A stretch of 5,702 bases of DNA from an uncultured Eubacterium sp. (GCA_946614405.1 CAMOGZ010000103.1:1-5702); one strand, 5' to 3'; positions 1 through 5,702 are shown, counted from the stretch's first letter. Made by a program: numbers and translations. Notes: a model not told the origin generated them from the letters alone.

Positions 1-492
1 CTGCTGCAGGACGAATACCTTGCAGCGGGACAGCAGCGCTCCGTTCACCTCGAAGGAGGGATTCTCCGTGGTGGCGCCGATGAGGATGATGCTGCCCTTC
101 TCCACGAAGGGCAGGAAAGCGTCCTGCTGGGCTTTGTTAAAGCGGTGGATCTCATCCACGAAGACGATGGTCTTCTCCCCGTAGAACCGGTTCTGATCCG
201 CCTGCTTCATGATCTCACGGATATCCTTGATCCCGCTGGTCACCGCCGAAAACTCGATGAAGGACGCCTTGGTCCGGTTGGCGATGATCTTGGCCAGAGT
301 GGTCTTCCCCACTCCCGGCGGCCCCCAGAAGATCATGGAGGACACCTGATCCCCCTCGATGAGGCGGCGCAGAATCTTCCCTGGTCCCAGAAGATGCTTC
401 TGACCGGCGAACTCGTCCAGGTCCTTCGGTCGCAGCCGGTCAGCCAGCGGCTGATTCACATTGCTCTGATTGAATAAAGATTGCTGTTCCAT
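1..492 (-). CDS. rarA: Replication-associated recombination protein A (RarA/MgsA), N-terminal part, cut by left edge
   Basis: AAA+ ATPase of the RarA/MgsA/WRNIP1 family, a cytosolic clamp-loader-like protein that acts at stalled replication forks. The 164 codons present begin at ATG 492 and run in frame to position 1, so the C-terminal part of a family protein usually about 420-450 residues long is missing. Visible motifs: the family N-terminus with PLADRLRP followed by [12 protein letters not shown] (residues 15-36), Walker A GPPGVGKT (57-64), Walker [11 protein letters not shown] (109-118), sensor 1 GATTENPSF (139-147) and the arginine-finger region ALLSR (152-156). The start is supported by AGGAG at 499-503, 6 nt upstream, and by a promoter just before it. 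The gene is divergent from the CbiE/CbiT-like gene and shares no evident function with it. The family call is very secure; the in vivo role is inferred from homologues. Confidence 0.95.
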   Translation of the reverse strand, partial: MEQQSLFNQSNVNQPLADRLRPKDLDEFAGQKHLLGPGKILRRLIEGDQVSSMIFWGPPGVGKTTLAKIIANRTKASFIEFSAVTSGIKDIREIMKQADQNRFYGEKTIVFVDEIHRFNKAQQDAFLPFVEKGSIILIGATTENPSFEVNGALLSRCKVFVLQQ

Positions 493-498
493 AATGTA

Positions 499-541
499 CT
501 CCTAACAGAACAAGTATATCAAAAAAACTTAGGCGCGTAAA
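499..541 (-). promoter_or_regulatory. rarA promoter (sigma-A type) and ribosome binding site
   Basis: On the minus strand, -35 TTTACG (536-541) and -10 TATACT (513-518) are separated by 17 nt. A TGA directly before the -10 gives the extended TGn motif. Transcription would start near 506, leaving a very short leader of about 14 nt containing the AGGAG ribosome binding site (499-503). This is motif reading only; the start site is estimated. Confidence 0.65.
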
Positions 542-562
542 CATCCCCTGCCTCTGATGCAG

Positions 563-591
563 TTGCAAAGATACACAGAAAATTGTATAAT
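563..591 (+). promoter_or_regulatory. Sigma-A promoter of the CbiE/CbiT-like gene
   Basis: TTGCAA (563-568) and a perfect TATAAT (586-591) are separated by exactly 17 nt, placing transcription start near 598. The gene's ribosome binding site AAGGAG (607-612) lies 8 nt before ATG 621. The promoter points away from that of rarA, and the two -35 elements are only 21 nt apart, so RNA polymerase binding at one could affect the other. Confidence 0.75.
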
Positions 592-620
592 AATATCAAC
601 ATAGGAAAGGAGCCACTACA

Positions 621-1535
621 ATGGAAAAGGAAAAAGAACAGTTATTTACCAACGATGTTATCTTAGCATGGCTTCAGTATTTCGCAGAGAATACACCCAT
701 CGATCTGGAACAGATCAAGATGATGGATGTCACCAAGAAGAATAAGAATCTGATCCCCACGGTGGAATCCCATAAGGCTGTACTGGCCTTCATGGAAGCC
801 GGTGATACGGAGATCTTCTATCATATGTGGAATGCCGGACTGGGCGACTGCGAGGTCTGGTATAATGAAGGGTCAGATCCGGTAGGCCCCATCAAACATG
901 ATGATGTCCGGTTCATGATCGACCGCGGCATCAACGCTTCCGCCGGCATGCTGGTGGTAAATCCCAACGCCGTCAGCACCTACAAGAGCGGCCTGGGTGA
1001 TCTCACCGTCCGCTCCAGCTCCAGCCAGGTAGGCGCAGAGCTGCGGAACATCATCCTCAGCAAGATGCACATCGACGCAGAAGACTGTGTCTGCGTAGTA
1101 GGAGGCGAGATCATCGCCATCGATGCTGCCTTCCAGGCCAACGAAGGCACCGTCATCGCCTGCGAGTACAACCACAAGCAGCGCCATGCCCTGGAGGACA
1201 ACATCGACTACTTCGACCTCCGGAACGTGTTCATCATCGACCATGTTGACGCCGAGAACCTGGAGGGCAAGCCCATTCCGGACATCGCCTTCATCGTGGC
1301 ATCCGCCAGCATGGATCAGGAGATCGACTGCCTGATGAAGCTGAACCCCCACATCAACCTGGTGGTCTACACACTGGACTTTGTAGAGGCCGGCAAACTC
1401 CGCGACCTCTTCGAGCGCCACGGCATCAAAGACGCAGAAGTGATCCAGGTCGCCGTATCGAGACTGGGCCCCAAGAACACCTTCGATGTGGAGCCCGCCC
1501 CGTGGATCGTCTCCGGGCGGAAAGAGAAAGAATAA
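621..1535 (+). CDS. Orphan CbiE/CbiT-like protein with degenerate SAM-binding loop
   Basis: Resembles the fused precorrin/cobalt-precorrin methyltransferases CbiE-CbiT, which methylate C5 and C15 and decarboxylate C12 in cobalamin synthesis. Residues 22-115 match the second half of CbiE: TP, then LIPTVESHKAV, then NAGLGDCEVWYNEG (71-84; CbiE proteins have a similar EAGLGD-V-V-GE stretch). The CbiE N-terminal half, with its own glycine-rich motif, is absent. Residues 128-301 follow the CbiT Rossmann fold: ELRNIILSKMHID (140-152), an acidic residue after strand 2 (E182), and the CbiT-like end VIQVAVSRLGP with WIVSGRK (274-301). The SAM loop, normally DIGAGTGS-like, reads VVGGEIIAIDAA (159-170), about two residues shorter and without GxG. 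The frame is intact with a good promoter and ribosome binding site, so it is probably expressed. No cobalamin neighbours are visible. It may be a pseudo-enzyme or have a repurposed ligand pocket. Fold call moderately sure; function unknown. Confidence 0.7.
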   Translation: MEKEKEQLFTNDVILAWLQYFAENTPIDLEQIKMMDVTKKNKNLIPTVESHKAVLAFMEAGDTEIFYHMWNAGLGDCEVWYNEGSDPVGPIKHDDVRFMIDRGINASAGMLVVNPNAVSTYKSGLGDLTVRSSSSQVGAELRNIILSKMHIDAEDCVCVVGGEIIAIDAAFQANEGTVIACEYNHKQRHALEDNIDYFDLRNVFIIDHVDAENLEGKPIPDIAFIVASASMDQEIDCLMKLNPHINLVVYTLDFVEAGKLRDLFERHGIKDAEVIQVAVSRLGPKNTFDVEPAPWIVSGRKEKE

Positions 1536-1546
1536 ACCGACGAAAC

Positions 1547-1583
1547 ACAGAGACTGCCGCACGCAATATGCAGCAGTCTCTGT
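1547..1583. terminator. Shared hairpin terminator between convergent genes
   Basis: An 11-bp perfect stem, ACAGAGACTGC (1547-1557) with GCAGTCTCTGT (1573-1583), and a 15-nt loop lie in the 51-bp gap between the two stop codons. On the plus strand it is followed by TTATTAGTGTTT, and on the minus strand by a weaker GTTTCG tail. It most likely ends transcription from the left gene and, less efficiently, from the right operon. Confidence 0.75.
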
Positions 1584-1586
1584 TTA

Positions 1587-2057
1587 TTAGTGTTTGGTCT
1601 CGTCTGGGATCATGTCATCCGCCGTATCCTCCAGCAGTTCCAGCAGCTGATCCAGCAGACTGTTGACCTGTACCAGGTCATCATGTCTTGCGTAATCTTC
1701 GTCAAGAAGCAGGCTCTCGATCTCCCGCCTTGCCCGGTAGGATTTCTCGCAGAGCTCCATGTAGATGGGGAAGTTATTGCTTTCGAAGGCTTCCTCGAAG
1801 GACTTCAGATCCGCCATGATCATGTCCACCACGGCATCTCCGTCCACCGGCGCGCCGATATAATAAGGCACCGGGGATACTCTCTCAAGATAGTTGTTTT
1901 CTTCTTCTTTCATATTATACACATACTGCACTTCGAAGTTGTCTCCCAGCACGAAGGTTGCGATGTTGACGTAAGCATTGAAGCTCTTGATGCGCACCGC
2001 GCCCTTCTGTCGCAGTATATTATTGACGATATCAACACTAAACCGATCGGTAAACAT
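1587..2057 (-). CDS. Small acidic cytosolic protein of unknown function, co-transcribed with permease
   Basis: A 156-residue protein that I do not recognise. It has no signal peptide, membrane segment or obvious catalytic motif. The first half (about 10-70) looks like alternating beta strands (AYVNIATFVLG and FEVQYVYNM). The second half (about 75-150) looks helical and charged, with a leucine-rich stretch LLDQLLELLEDTADD near residues 133-147 that could form a coiled coil or dimer interface. By eye it has about 32 Asp/Glu against about 14 Lys/Arg, so it is strongly acidic. ATG 2057 is preceded by AGGAGG (2063-2068), 5 nt away, and the permease stop codon lies only 12 nt upstream, so the two genes are almost certainly one operon. 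A role linked to the transporter is inference from position only. Confidence 0.8.
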   Translation of the reverse strand: MFTDRFSVDIVNNILRQKGAVRIKSFNAYVNIATFVLGDNFEVQYVYNMKEEENNYLERVSPVPYYIGAPVDGDAVVDMIMADLKSFEEAFESNNFPIYMELCEKSYRARREIESLLLDEDYARHDDLVQVNSLLDQLLELLEDTADDMIPDETKH

Positions 2058-2069
2058 AGAACCCTCCTA

Positions 2070-3344
2070 TTATGCAAACAGTCCGAAGCGGACAAGCAGG
2101 AATACATTGGCGATGGCAACGGTCACGATCATGACCGGCATGCCTACCTTGGCATACTGTCCGAAGGTGATGGGATATCCATTCTTTCCTGCGATGGTAC
2201 AAAGTACTACGTTGGCGGATGCACCCAGCATGGTTCCGTTTCCGCCCAGACAGGCTCCCAGGGAAATCGCCCACCAGAGAGGTGTCACGTCCATGCCCTG
2301 TGCTGCCATAGCCTGGATCAGCGGGATCAGCGTAGCCACAAAGGGTATATTGTCCAGGATCGCCGAAAGGAATGCGGATGCCCATAACAATATTACCATA
2401 GTCAGGAGCACTTTGCCACCGGAGATGTTGATGATGGCATCTGCCAGCAGTTTGATCACGCCGGTCTGTACCATTCCGCCAACGACGATGAACAAACCGA
2501 TGAAGAAGAGGATGGTGGTCCACTCCACGTCACGGACGACATCTTCGATATCCTGTCTGCCGATCAGCATCATGATGGTTCCTGCTGTCAGCGCAACGGT
2601 AGAACTCTCAATCCCCAGTTTTCCATGGACCATGAAGGCGATCACCACCAGTATGATCATCACGATACTGATGCGCATCAGCCTTCTGTCCTCGATGGCC
2701 TTGGTCTCATCCAGAGACATGACATCGTCGATGGCATCCTCATCCGCACCCAGGCGCTTCTTATAGATTATGCGAAAGCCCAGGATCACTACAGCAAGGC
2801 CGATGATACAGGCCACTCCCGTGTTCTCAATGAACTGCATGAATGTAAAGTGGGCCGCACTTCCGATCATGATATTCGGTGGGTCACCGATCATGGTCAT
2901 GGTACCGCCGATATTGGAAGATACGATCTGCGCCATCAGGATCGGCACCGGGTTTACCTTCAACATCTTCGCCATGGTAATGGTCATGGGCCCCATCAGA
3001 AGTACCGTTGTCACGTTGTCCAGGAACGCGGAACAGATCGCCGTAATCACCATGAATGCCACAGTGATCCTCCAGGGGTCCCCGTGGGACAGCTTTGCCG
3101 CACAGATGGACACGTACTCAAACAGTCCCGAATGCCGGACCACGGCCACAAAGAGCATCATGCCCAGAAGCACTCCCAACGTGTTGAAATCCACATGGCT
3201 CACGGCATCATCAATGGTCAGGATCCCCGACAGCAGAAGGAGGACCACACCAGCCAAGGCTGCTACGGTACGATGCACCTTCTCAGTGACAATGGCCACA
3301 ATAATAACGGCAAAAATAATAACAGAAATAATTTGCGGACTCAA
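2070..3344 (-). CDS. ArsB/NhaD-type permease (SLC13/citrate transporter-like superfamily)
   Basis: A 424-residue integral membrane transporter of the ion transporter superfamily that includes ArsB, NhaD, CitMHS and the P protein. Roughly 11-12 hydrophobic segments are visible, including 5-20, 28-43, 56-70, 175-194, 225-240, 277-293 and 402-420. The family's internal duplication is clear: re-entrant hairpin motif AFLDNVTT (106-113) with SNIGGTMTMIGDPPN (143-157), repeated as AILDNIPFVAT (328-338) with GACLGGNGTMLGASANV (363-379). A charged cytosolic loop (about 195-224) joins the two halves. The substrate cannot be read from sequence: Na+/H+ exchange, arsenite or a dicarboxylate are all possible. 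No arsR or arsC is nearby, which gives no support for arsenic resistance. The start is TTG, the only suitable codon close to the strong ribosome binding site. It has its own promoter and leads the two-gene unit with the small acidic protein. Confidence 0.9.
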   Translation of the reverse strand: MSPQIISVIIFAVIIVAIVTEKVHRTVAALAGVVLLLLSGILTIDDAVSHVDFNTLGVLLGMMLFVAVVRHSGLFEYVSICAAKLSHGDPWRITVAFMVITAICSAFLDNVTTVLLMGPMTITMAKMLKVNPVPILMAQIVSSNIGGTMTMIGDPPNIMIGSAAHFTFMQFIENTGVACIIGLAVVILGFRIIYKKRLGADEDAIDDVMSLDETKAIEDRRLMRISIVMIILVVIAFMVHGKLGIESSTVALTAGTIMMLIGRQDIEDVVRDVEWTTILFFIGLFIVVGGMVQTGVIKLLADAIINISGGKVLLTMVILLWASAFLSAILDNIPFVATLIPLIQAMAAQGMDVTPLWWAISLGACLGGNGTMLGASANVVLCTIAGKNGYPITFGQYAKVGMPVMIVTVAIANVFLLVRFGLFA

Positions 3345-3354
3345 ATGAAAACCC

Positions 3355-3360
3355 CCTCCT
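3355..3360 (-). promoter_or_regulatory. Ribosome binding site fixing the permease TTG start
   Basis: AGGAGG followed by GGG lies 10 nt before TTG 3344 on the minus strand. No ATG or GTG lies in frame near it, and the next in-frame ATG is about 60 codons inside the first transmembrane region, so TTG is the best start. The spacing is a little long. Part of this site falls in an inverted repeat with the promoter region. Confidence 0.7.
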
Positions 3361-3366
3361 TAAGTA

Positions 3367-3390
3367 TTCGTCGGAAACAGGCCCGACAAA
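3367..3390 (-). promoter_or_regulatory. Leader hairpin in permease mRNA
   Basis: In the predicted 5' leader, TTTGTCGG (3383-3390) pairs with CCGACGAA (3367-3374) as an 8-bp stem with one G-U pair and an 8-nt loop. It ends 6 nt upstream of the AGGAGG site. It does not match a riboswitch class I can recognise and is too small for most. It could stabilise the mRNA 5' end or act as a protein-binding site; this is inference. Confidence 0.5.
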
Positions 3391-3395
3391 TGAGA

Positions 3396-3424
3396 ATTAT
3401 AACACTTCCGTGAGGGGGTTTCAA
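3396..3424 (-). promoter_or_regulatory. Sigma-A promoter of the permease operon
   Basis: On the minus strand, -35 TTGAAA (3419-3424) and a perfect -10 TATAAT (3396-3401) are separated by 17 nt, with TGT before the -10 giving an extended element. The predicted transcription start is near 3389, giving a leader of about 45 nt. This is a near-consensus promoter, suggesting strong basal expression unless a repressor acts. Confidence 0.8.
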
Positions 3425-3454
3425 GTATGAAATTTTAATAATAATCGGCGATTC

Positions 3455-3997
3455 TTACAGCAGGTTTTCCACGCAGGCAGAAACGTCTTCCATCTTGGCT
3501 GTGGGCTCGAAACGGGCGACTACATTGCCCTGACGATCCACGACGAATTTGGTGAAGTTCCACTTGATATCCGGGTTGTTCTTATAGTCCTTGTCGATCT
3601 TCTTCAGCAGTGCGCTCATGGCCAGGGCCTTGGGTCCTTTGCCAAAGCCTTCGAATCCCTTCTGACTCTTCAGATACTGGAACAGGGGCAGTGCGTTCTC
3701 GCCGTTCACGTCGGACTTCTTCATCTGCGGGAACATGGTGTTATAATGCAGGGTGCAGAAGTTAGCGATCTCCTCGTCGCTCTCCGGGGCCTGTCCGGCA
3801 AACTGATTGCAGGGAACATCGATGATCTCCAGTCCCTTCTCATGGAACTTCTCATACATTGCCTCGATGTCCTTGTACTGTGGGGTGAATCCGCATCCGG
3901 TGGCAGTGTTGACGATCAGGATCACCTTACCCTCATAGTTCTTCAGAGAAATATCTTCTCCCTGTATGTTCTTAACGGAATAATCATATACGCTCAT
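3455..3997 (-). CDS. Glutathione peroxidase family thiol peroxidase (Cys type)
   Basis: A 180-residue cytosolic peroxidase of the GPx family with a thioredoxin fold, reducing hydrogen peroxide or organic hydroperoxides. The tetrad is present: Cys35 in NTATGCGFTPQY (30-41), Gln69 in PCNQFAGQAP (62-71), and Trp146-Asn147 in WNFTKF (146-151). The peroxidatic residue is an ordinary TGC cysteine, not selenocysteine. Cys63 and Cys81 sit where plant and other thioredoxin-dependent GPx enzymes carry their second and resolving cysteines, so thioredoxin is a more likely reductant than glutathione (inference from the family). The length is typical of the longer bacterial members, and there is no signal peptide. 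ATG 3997 follows AAGGAGG (4004-4010) by 6 nt. It has its own promoter and is separated from the GH3 gene by two terminators. No clear terminator lies between it and the permease. Confidence 0.95.
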   Translation of the reverse strand: MSVYDYSVKNIQGEDISLKNYEGKVILIVNTATGCGFTPQYKDIEAMYEKFHEKGLEIIDVPCNQFAGQAPESDEEIANFCTLHYNTMFPQMKKSDVNGENALPLFQYLKSQKGFEGFGKGPKALAMSALLKKIDKDYKNNPDIKWNFTKFVVDRQGNVVARFEPTAKMEDVSACVENLL

Positions 3998-4038
3998 GTT
4001 TGACCTCCTTACATATTATCTTTATTTGGTACAATTAT

Positions 4039-4066
4039 ATTTTATCAAACATAACTCAAATGTCAA
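4039..4066 (-). promoter_or_regulatory. Sigma-A promoter of the peroxidase gene
   Basis: On the minus strand, a perfect -35 TTGACA (4061-4066) and -10 TAAAAT (4039-4044) are separated by 16 nt, with TGA before the -10 as an extended element. A second TATAAT lies just downstream (4035-4040) but is too far from this -35 (21 nt). Transcription start is near 4032. No convincing PerR or Fur box was seen. Confidence 0.7.
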
Positions 4067-4076
4067 GTAATTATCG

Positions 4077-4105
4077 AAAAATAGGCCGGCGGTTTTACCG
4101 CCGGC
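4077..4105 (-). terminator. Second of two tandem terminators of the GH3 gene
   Basis: On the minus strand, GCCGGCGGT pairs with ACCGCCGGC (arms 4097-4105 and 4085-4093) around a 3-nt loop, followed by CTATTTTT (4077-4084). It is a short, very stable GC stem with a usable U tract. It sits between the first terminator and the peroxidase promoter and acts as a backup stop. Confidence 0.8.
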
Positions 4106-4146
4106 AAAAAAGAAACCGGCCGCATCCATCCAGATGCGGCCGGTTC
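4106..4146 (-). terminator. First of two tandem terminators of the GH3 gene
   Basis: On the minus strand, a 12-bp perfect stem (arms 4134-4145 and 4114-4125, core CCGGCCGCAT), extendable to 13 bp with a 6-nt loop, is followed by TCTTTTTT (4106-4113). This is a classic Rho-independent terminator about 70 nt after the GH3 stop codon. Confidence 0.9.
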
Positions 4147-4214
4147 CCGTGTTTCAAGTTGGGCTTGCCTATGTATGAGAGGGAGGCTGCCCATTGTCAG
4201 TTTGCATGTTGAAA

Positions 4215-5702
4215 TTATTCAGCTGCGTTTGCCTTTTTACGTCTTCTCCAGGCTGCGAAGAGCAGTCCCTCGATGACGATCAGAGCAGCAGCCAGTCCGA
4301 TGTCCGCATTGCGGAACAGCTTGGTCATTCTGTCGGTTGCTGTGGACGGGTCGCTTTCAACGCCGGTGTAGTATCCACTGTTCACAACGGTGTACAGAAT
4401 GTTCTTGCAGGCCTGACGCATTGCGATGACGGCAGTAGCGTTCTGGTCTGTGAACTGGTTGGTTGCGGCAGAGCCGAATCCCAGCATCAGGTCGTTTCCG
4501 TTCCTGACGCCGTGGTCGGAGTACATGAATCCATAGGATCCATCGTAGTCAGTCTCAACCATTCCTACGAATCCCCACTCGTCACGGAGTACGGTATTCA
4601 GCAGGTCTGCGTTGGCGGTGCTCGGTTTGGTTCCGATGAAGTTGAAGGAAGACATCACTGCAAGCGGAGTTCCCTCATACTTCTTAACTGCCATCTCGAA
4701 GGGCTTCAGGTAGATCTCACGGATCGCCTGCTCGGAAGCGAAGGTCAGCAGGAAGCTGCAGCGGTTGGTCTCCTGATCGTTCAGAGCGAAGTGCTTGATG
4801 TACGGATAAACCAGGCTGTCCTTAGCTCCGTTGATCTCAGCGGCTGCCATGTATCCTGCCAGTACGCCGTCCTCAGAGTAATACTCGAAGTTACGTCCTG
4901 CGAATGCGCTTCTGTGGGTGTTCATAGCCGGGCCGTACCAACCATAGTTGTTGGCCTCAACGTACTCAGCGGACATGGTCTTACCGATTTCTTCCACCAG
5001 AGCCTTGTTCCAGGTCTGAGCCATTACGATCTCGCCCGGATAAGAGGTTCCGTATGCCATGGTCAGGAAGTTGTTCAGTCCTGCAGGGCCATCGCAGTCA
5101 GCGGTGGCGATCTTACCTACGGACGGAATTGCAGCAGTCTGCCATCCACCCAGGTTGATCAGCAGAGCCATATCTTCGAAGCTCATCTGATCCAGCAGCT
5201 GTTCCCATCTCTCGTCGTCATACTCTGCACCGACGAAGTCGAAGAGTTTCAGGCCGTTGTCAGCGCCCATGGTCGGCATCTGATCGTCCGGATTGTCATA
5301 CTTGGTCGGATCGTACGCAGCGGTGGAAATGGCTTCGACCTCCTTGCGGACGTCCTTGCTCATCTTGTACTGCTCCTCGGTAGGTGCAGCAGTTGCTTCG
5401 TCATAGTTTGCGAAGTTGTCCTTTCTGGACAGCTGTGTGAAGTCACCCTTGGAGTAGTCATTGAATACGTTCTTCGCTGTGATCAGGTCTGTGGAACGCT
5501 TATTCTCGCCGTAGCTTACGTCTTTGTCAACCTTGAAGGACTTCTCATCTGCGATGGTATGAGAGTCATTTCTGACGGAAACCTTATACTCACCGGCTTC
5601 CAGGATGTATCCGCCGCCCTTGACCTTGATCTCATCAGAGTCATAAGCTGCGAACTCTTCCTTCGGAATGCTGAAGGAAACGGTGGCGGAGGCGCCCGGC
5701 TC
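4215..5702 (-). CDS. Membrane-anchored glycoside hydrolase family 3 with permuted domains, C-terminal part, cut by right edge
   Basis: The 495 codons present run from the right edge to TAA 4215-4217. The internal ATG at 5363 is not the start, because the frame stays open and homologous upstream of it. Fragment residues 1-58 resemble the GH3 fibronectin-III-like domain (PGASATVSFSI, AYDS, LEAGEYKVSV). A linker follows, then the GH3 TIM barrel at about 155-450: DCDGPAG (202-208), AGRNFEYYSEDG (268-279), KHFALNDQETNR (303-314), and the nucleophile region LRDEWGFVGMVETDYDG with Asp385 (usual SDW/TDW, here TDY). This order is reversed relative to most GH3 enzymes, as in some rumen clostridial beta-glucosidases. 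The alpha/beta sandwich with the acid/base should lie beyond the edge. A transmembrane segment (about 468-485) and an RRRKK tail predict a cell-surface enzyme anchored at its C-terminus. The substrate, a beta-glucoside or similar, is not readable here. Confidence 0.93.
   Translation of the reverse strand, partial: EPGASATVSFSIPKEEFAAYDSDEIKVKGGGYILEAGEYKVSVRNDSHTIADEKSFKVDKDVSYGENKRSTDLITAKNVFNDYSKGDFTQLSRKDNFANYDEATAAPTEEQYKMSKDVRKEVEAISTAAYDPTKYDNPDDQMPTMGADNGLKLFDFVGAEYDDERWEQLLDQMSFEDMALLINLGGWQTAAIPSVGKIATADCDGPAGLNNFLTMAYGTSYPGEIVMAQTWNKALVEEIGKTMSAEYVEANNYGWYGPAMNTHRSAFAGRNFEYYSEDGVLAGYMAAAEINGAKDSLVYPYIKHFALNDQETNRCSFLLTFASEQAIREIYLKPFEMAVKKYEGTPLAVMSSFNFIGTKPSTANADLLNTVLRDEWGFVGMVETDYDGSYGFMYSDHGVRNGNDLMLGFGSAATNQFTDQNATAVIAMRQACKNILYTVVNSGYYTGVESDPSTATDRMTKLFRNADIGLAAALIVIEGLLFAAWRRRKKANAAE

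Larger units (their letters stand above)
3349..3421. repeat. 10-bp inverted repeat linking permease -35 region and ribosome binding site
   Basis: AAACCCCCTC (3349-3358) is perfectly complementary to GAGGGGGTTT (3412-3421), 53 bp apart. On the minus strand one arm overlaps the -35 hexamer and the bases after it, and the other overlaps the ribosome binding site. Only a transcript entering from upstream would contain both arms. A chance match is possible. Confidence 0.6.

Noticed and set aside
145..477. Plus-strand frame of 110 codons opposite rarA
   Set aside because: It lies entirely within the secure RarA coding region on the other strand and has no motif or ribosome binding site.
571..588. 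Short inverted repeat ATACA-8 nt-TGTAT inside the promoter of the CbiE/CbiT-like gene
   Set aside because: Five-base arms in AT-rich promoter DNA are expected by chance, and one arm overlaps the -10 element; not enough to call an operator.
873..1562. Long open frame (229 codons) antisense to the CbiE/CbiT-like gene
   Set aside because: It has no recognisable motif, runs across the terminator hairpin, lacks a ribosome binding site, and arises from the GC-rich third positions of the real gene on the other strand.
1590..3413. Several overlapping plus-strand open frames of about 190-265 codons
   Set aside because: They are mirror frames of the permease and small acidic protein. Their translations are rich in His, Asp and Ser/Thr/Met without any family motif, and none has a promoter or ribosome binding site.
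3425..3454. Possible terminator after the peroxidase gene
   Set aside because: Only a 4-bp AATC/GATT stem with a 3-nt loop is visible before the AT-rich stretch, too weak to call.
4011..4080. Possible PerR box upstream of the peroxidase gene
   Set aside because: The region is AT-rich, but no 7-1-7 palindrome close to TTATAATNATTATAA could be found, so peroxide-responsive control is not claimed.
4000..4212. Plus-strand frame of 70 codons between the peroxidase and GH3 genes
   Set aside because: It covers the peroxidase promoter and both terminator hairpins, with no ribosome binding site; the regulatory reading explains the region better.
4215..4320. Sortase LPXTG signal at the GH3 C-terminus
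   Set aside because: A hydrophobic helix and positive tail are present, but no LPXTG-like motif precedes them, so a plain transmembrane anchor is the better reading.

Overview
The window looks like chromosomal DNA of a low-to-mid GC Firmicute, most likely a gut-type Clostridia member (Lachnospiraceae-like). This is inferred from near-consensus sigma-A promoters, strong AGGAGG-type ribosome binding sites, compact Rho-independent terminators and the gene content. No mobile element, CRISPR array, tRNA or rRNA was seen.

Layout, left to right. Positions 1-492 (minus) hold the N-terminal 164 codons of the replication-fork AAA+ ATPase RarA/MgsA, cut by the left edge. A 128-bp intergenic region carries back-to-back promoters. 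Positions 621-1535 (plus) hold a stand-alone 304-residue protein that reads as the second half of a CbiE domain fused to a CbiT-like methyltransferase domain. Its glycine-rich S-adenosylmethionine (SAM) loop is shortened and lost, and no other cobalamin gene is visible. This is the most unusual gene here. A shared hairpin terminator (1547-1583) separates it from a convergent minus-strand two-gene unit: an ArsB/NhaD-type 12-TM permease (2070-3344, TTG start) followed after 12 nt by a small acidic protein of unknown function (1587-2057).

Upstream of the permease, on the same strand, is a Cys-type glutathione peroxidase-like thiol peroxidase (3455-3997) with its own promoter. Beyond it, two tandem terminators (4077-4145) close the last gene, which runs off the right edge: a glycoside hydrolase family 3 (GH3) enzyme with permuted domain order (fibronectin-III-like segment first, TIM barrel after it) and a C-terminal transmembrane anchor (4215-5702).

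The genes do not form one pathway. They are separate transcription units: DNA maintenance (RarA), a possible pseudo-enzyme, ion or anion transport, peroxide defence and surface glycan hydrolysis. The only clear operon is permease plus small acidic protein. All readings are from motif recognition by eye; no database search was run.
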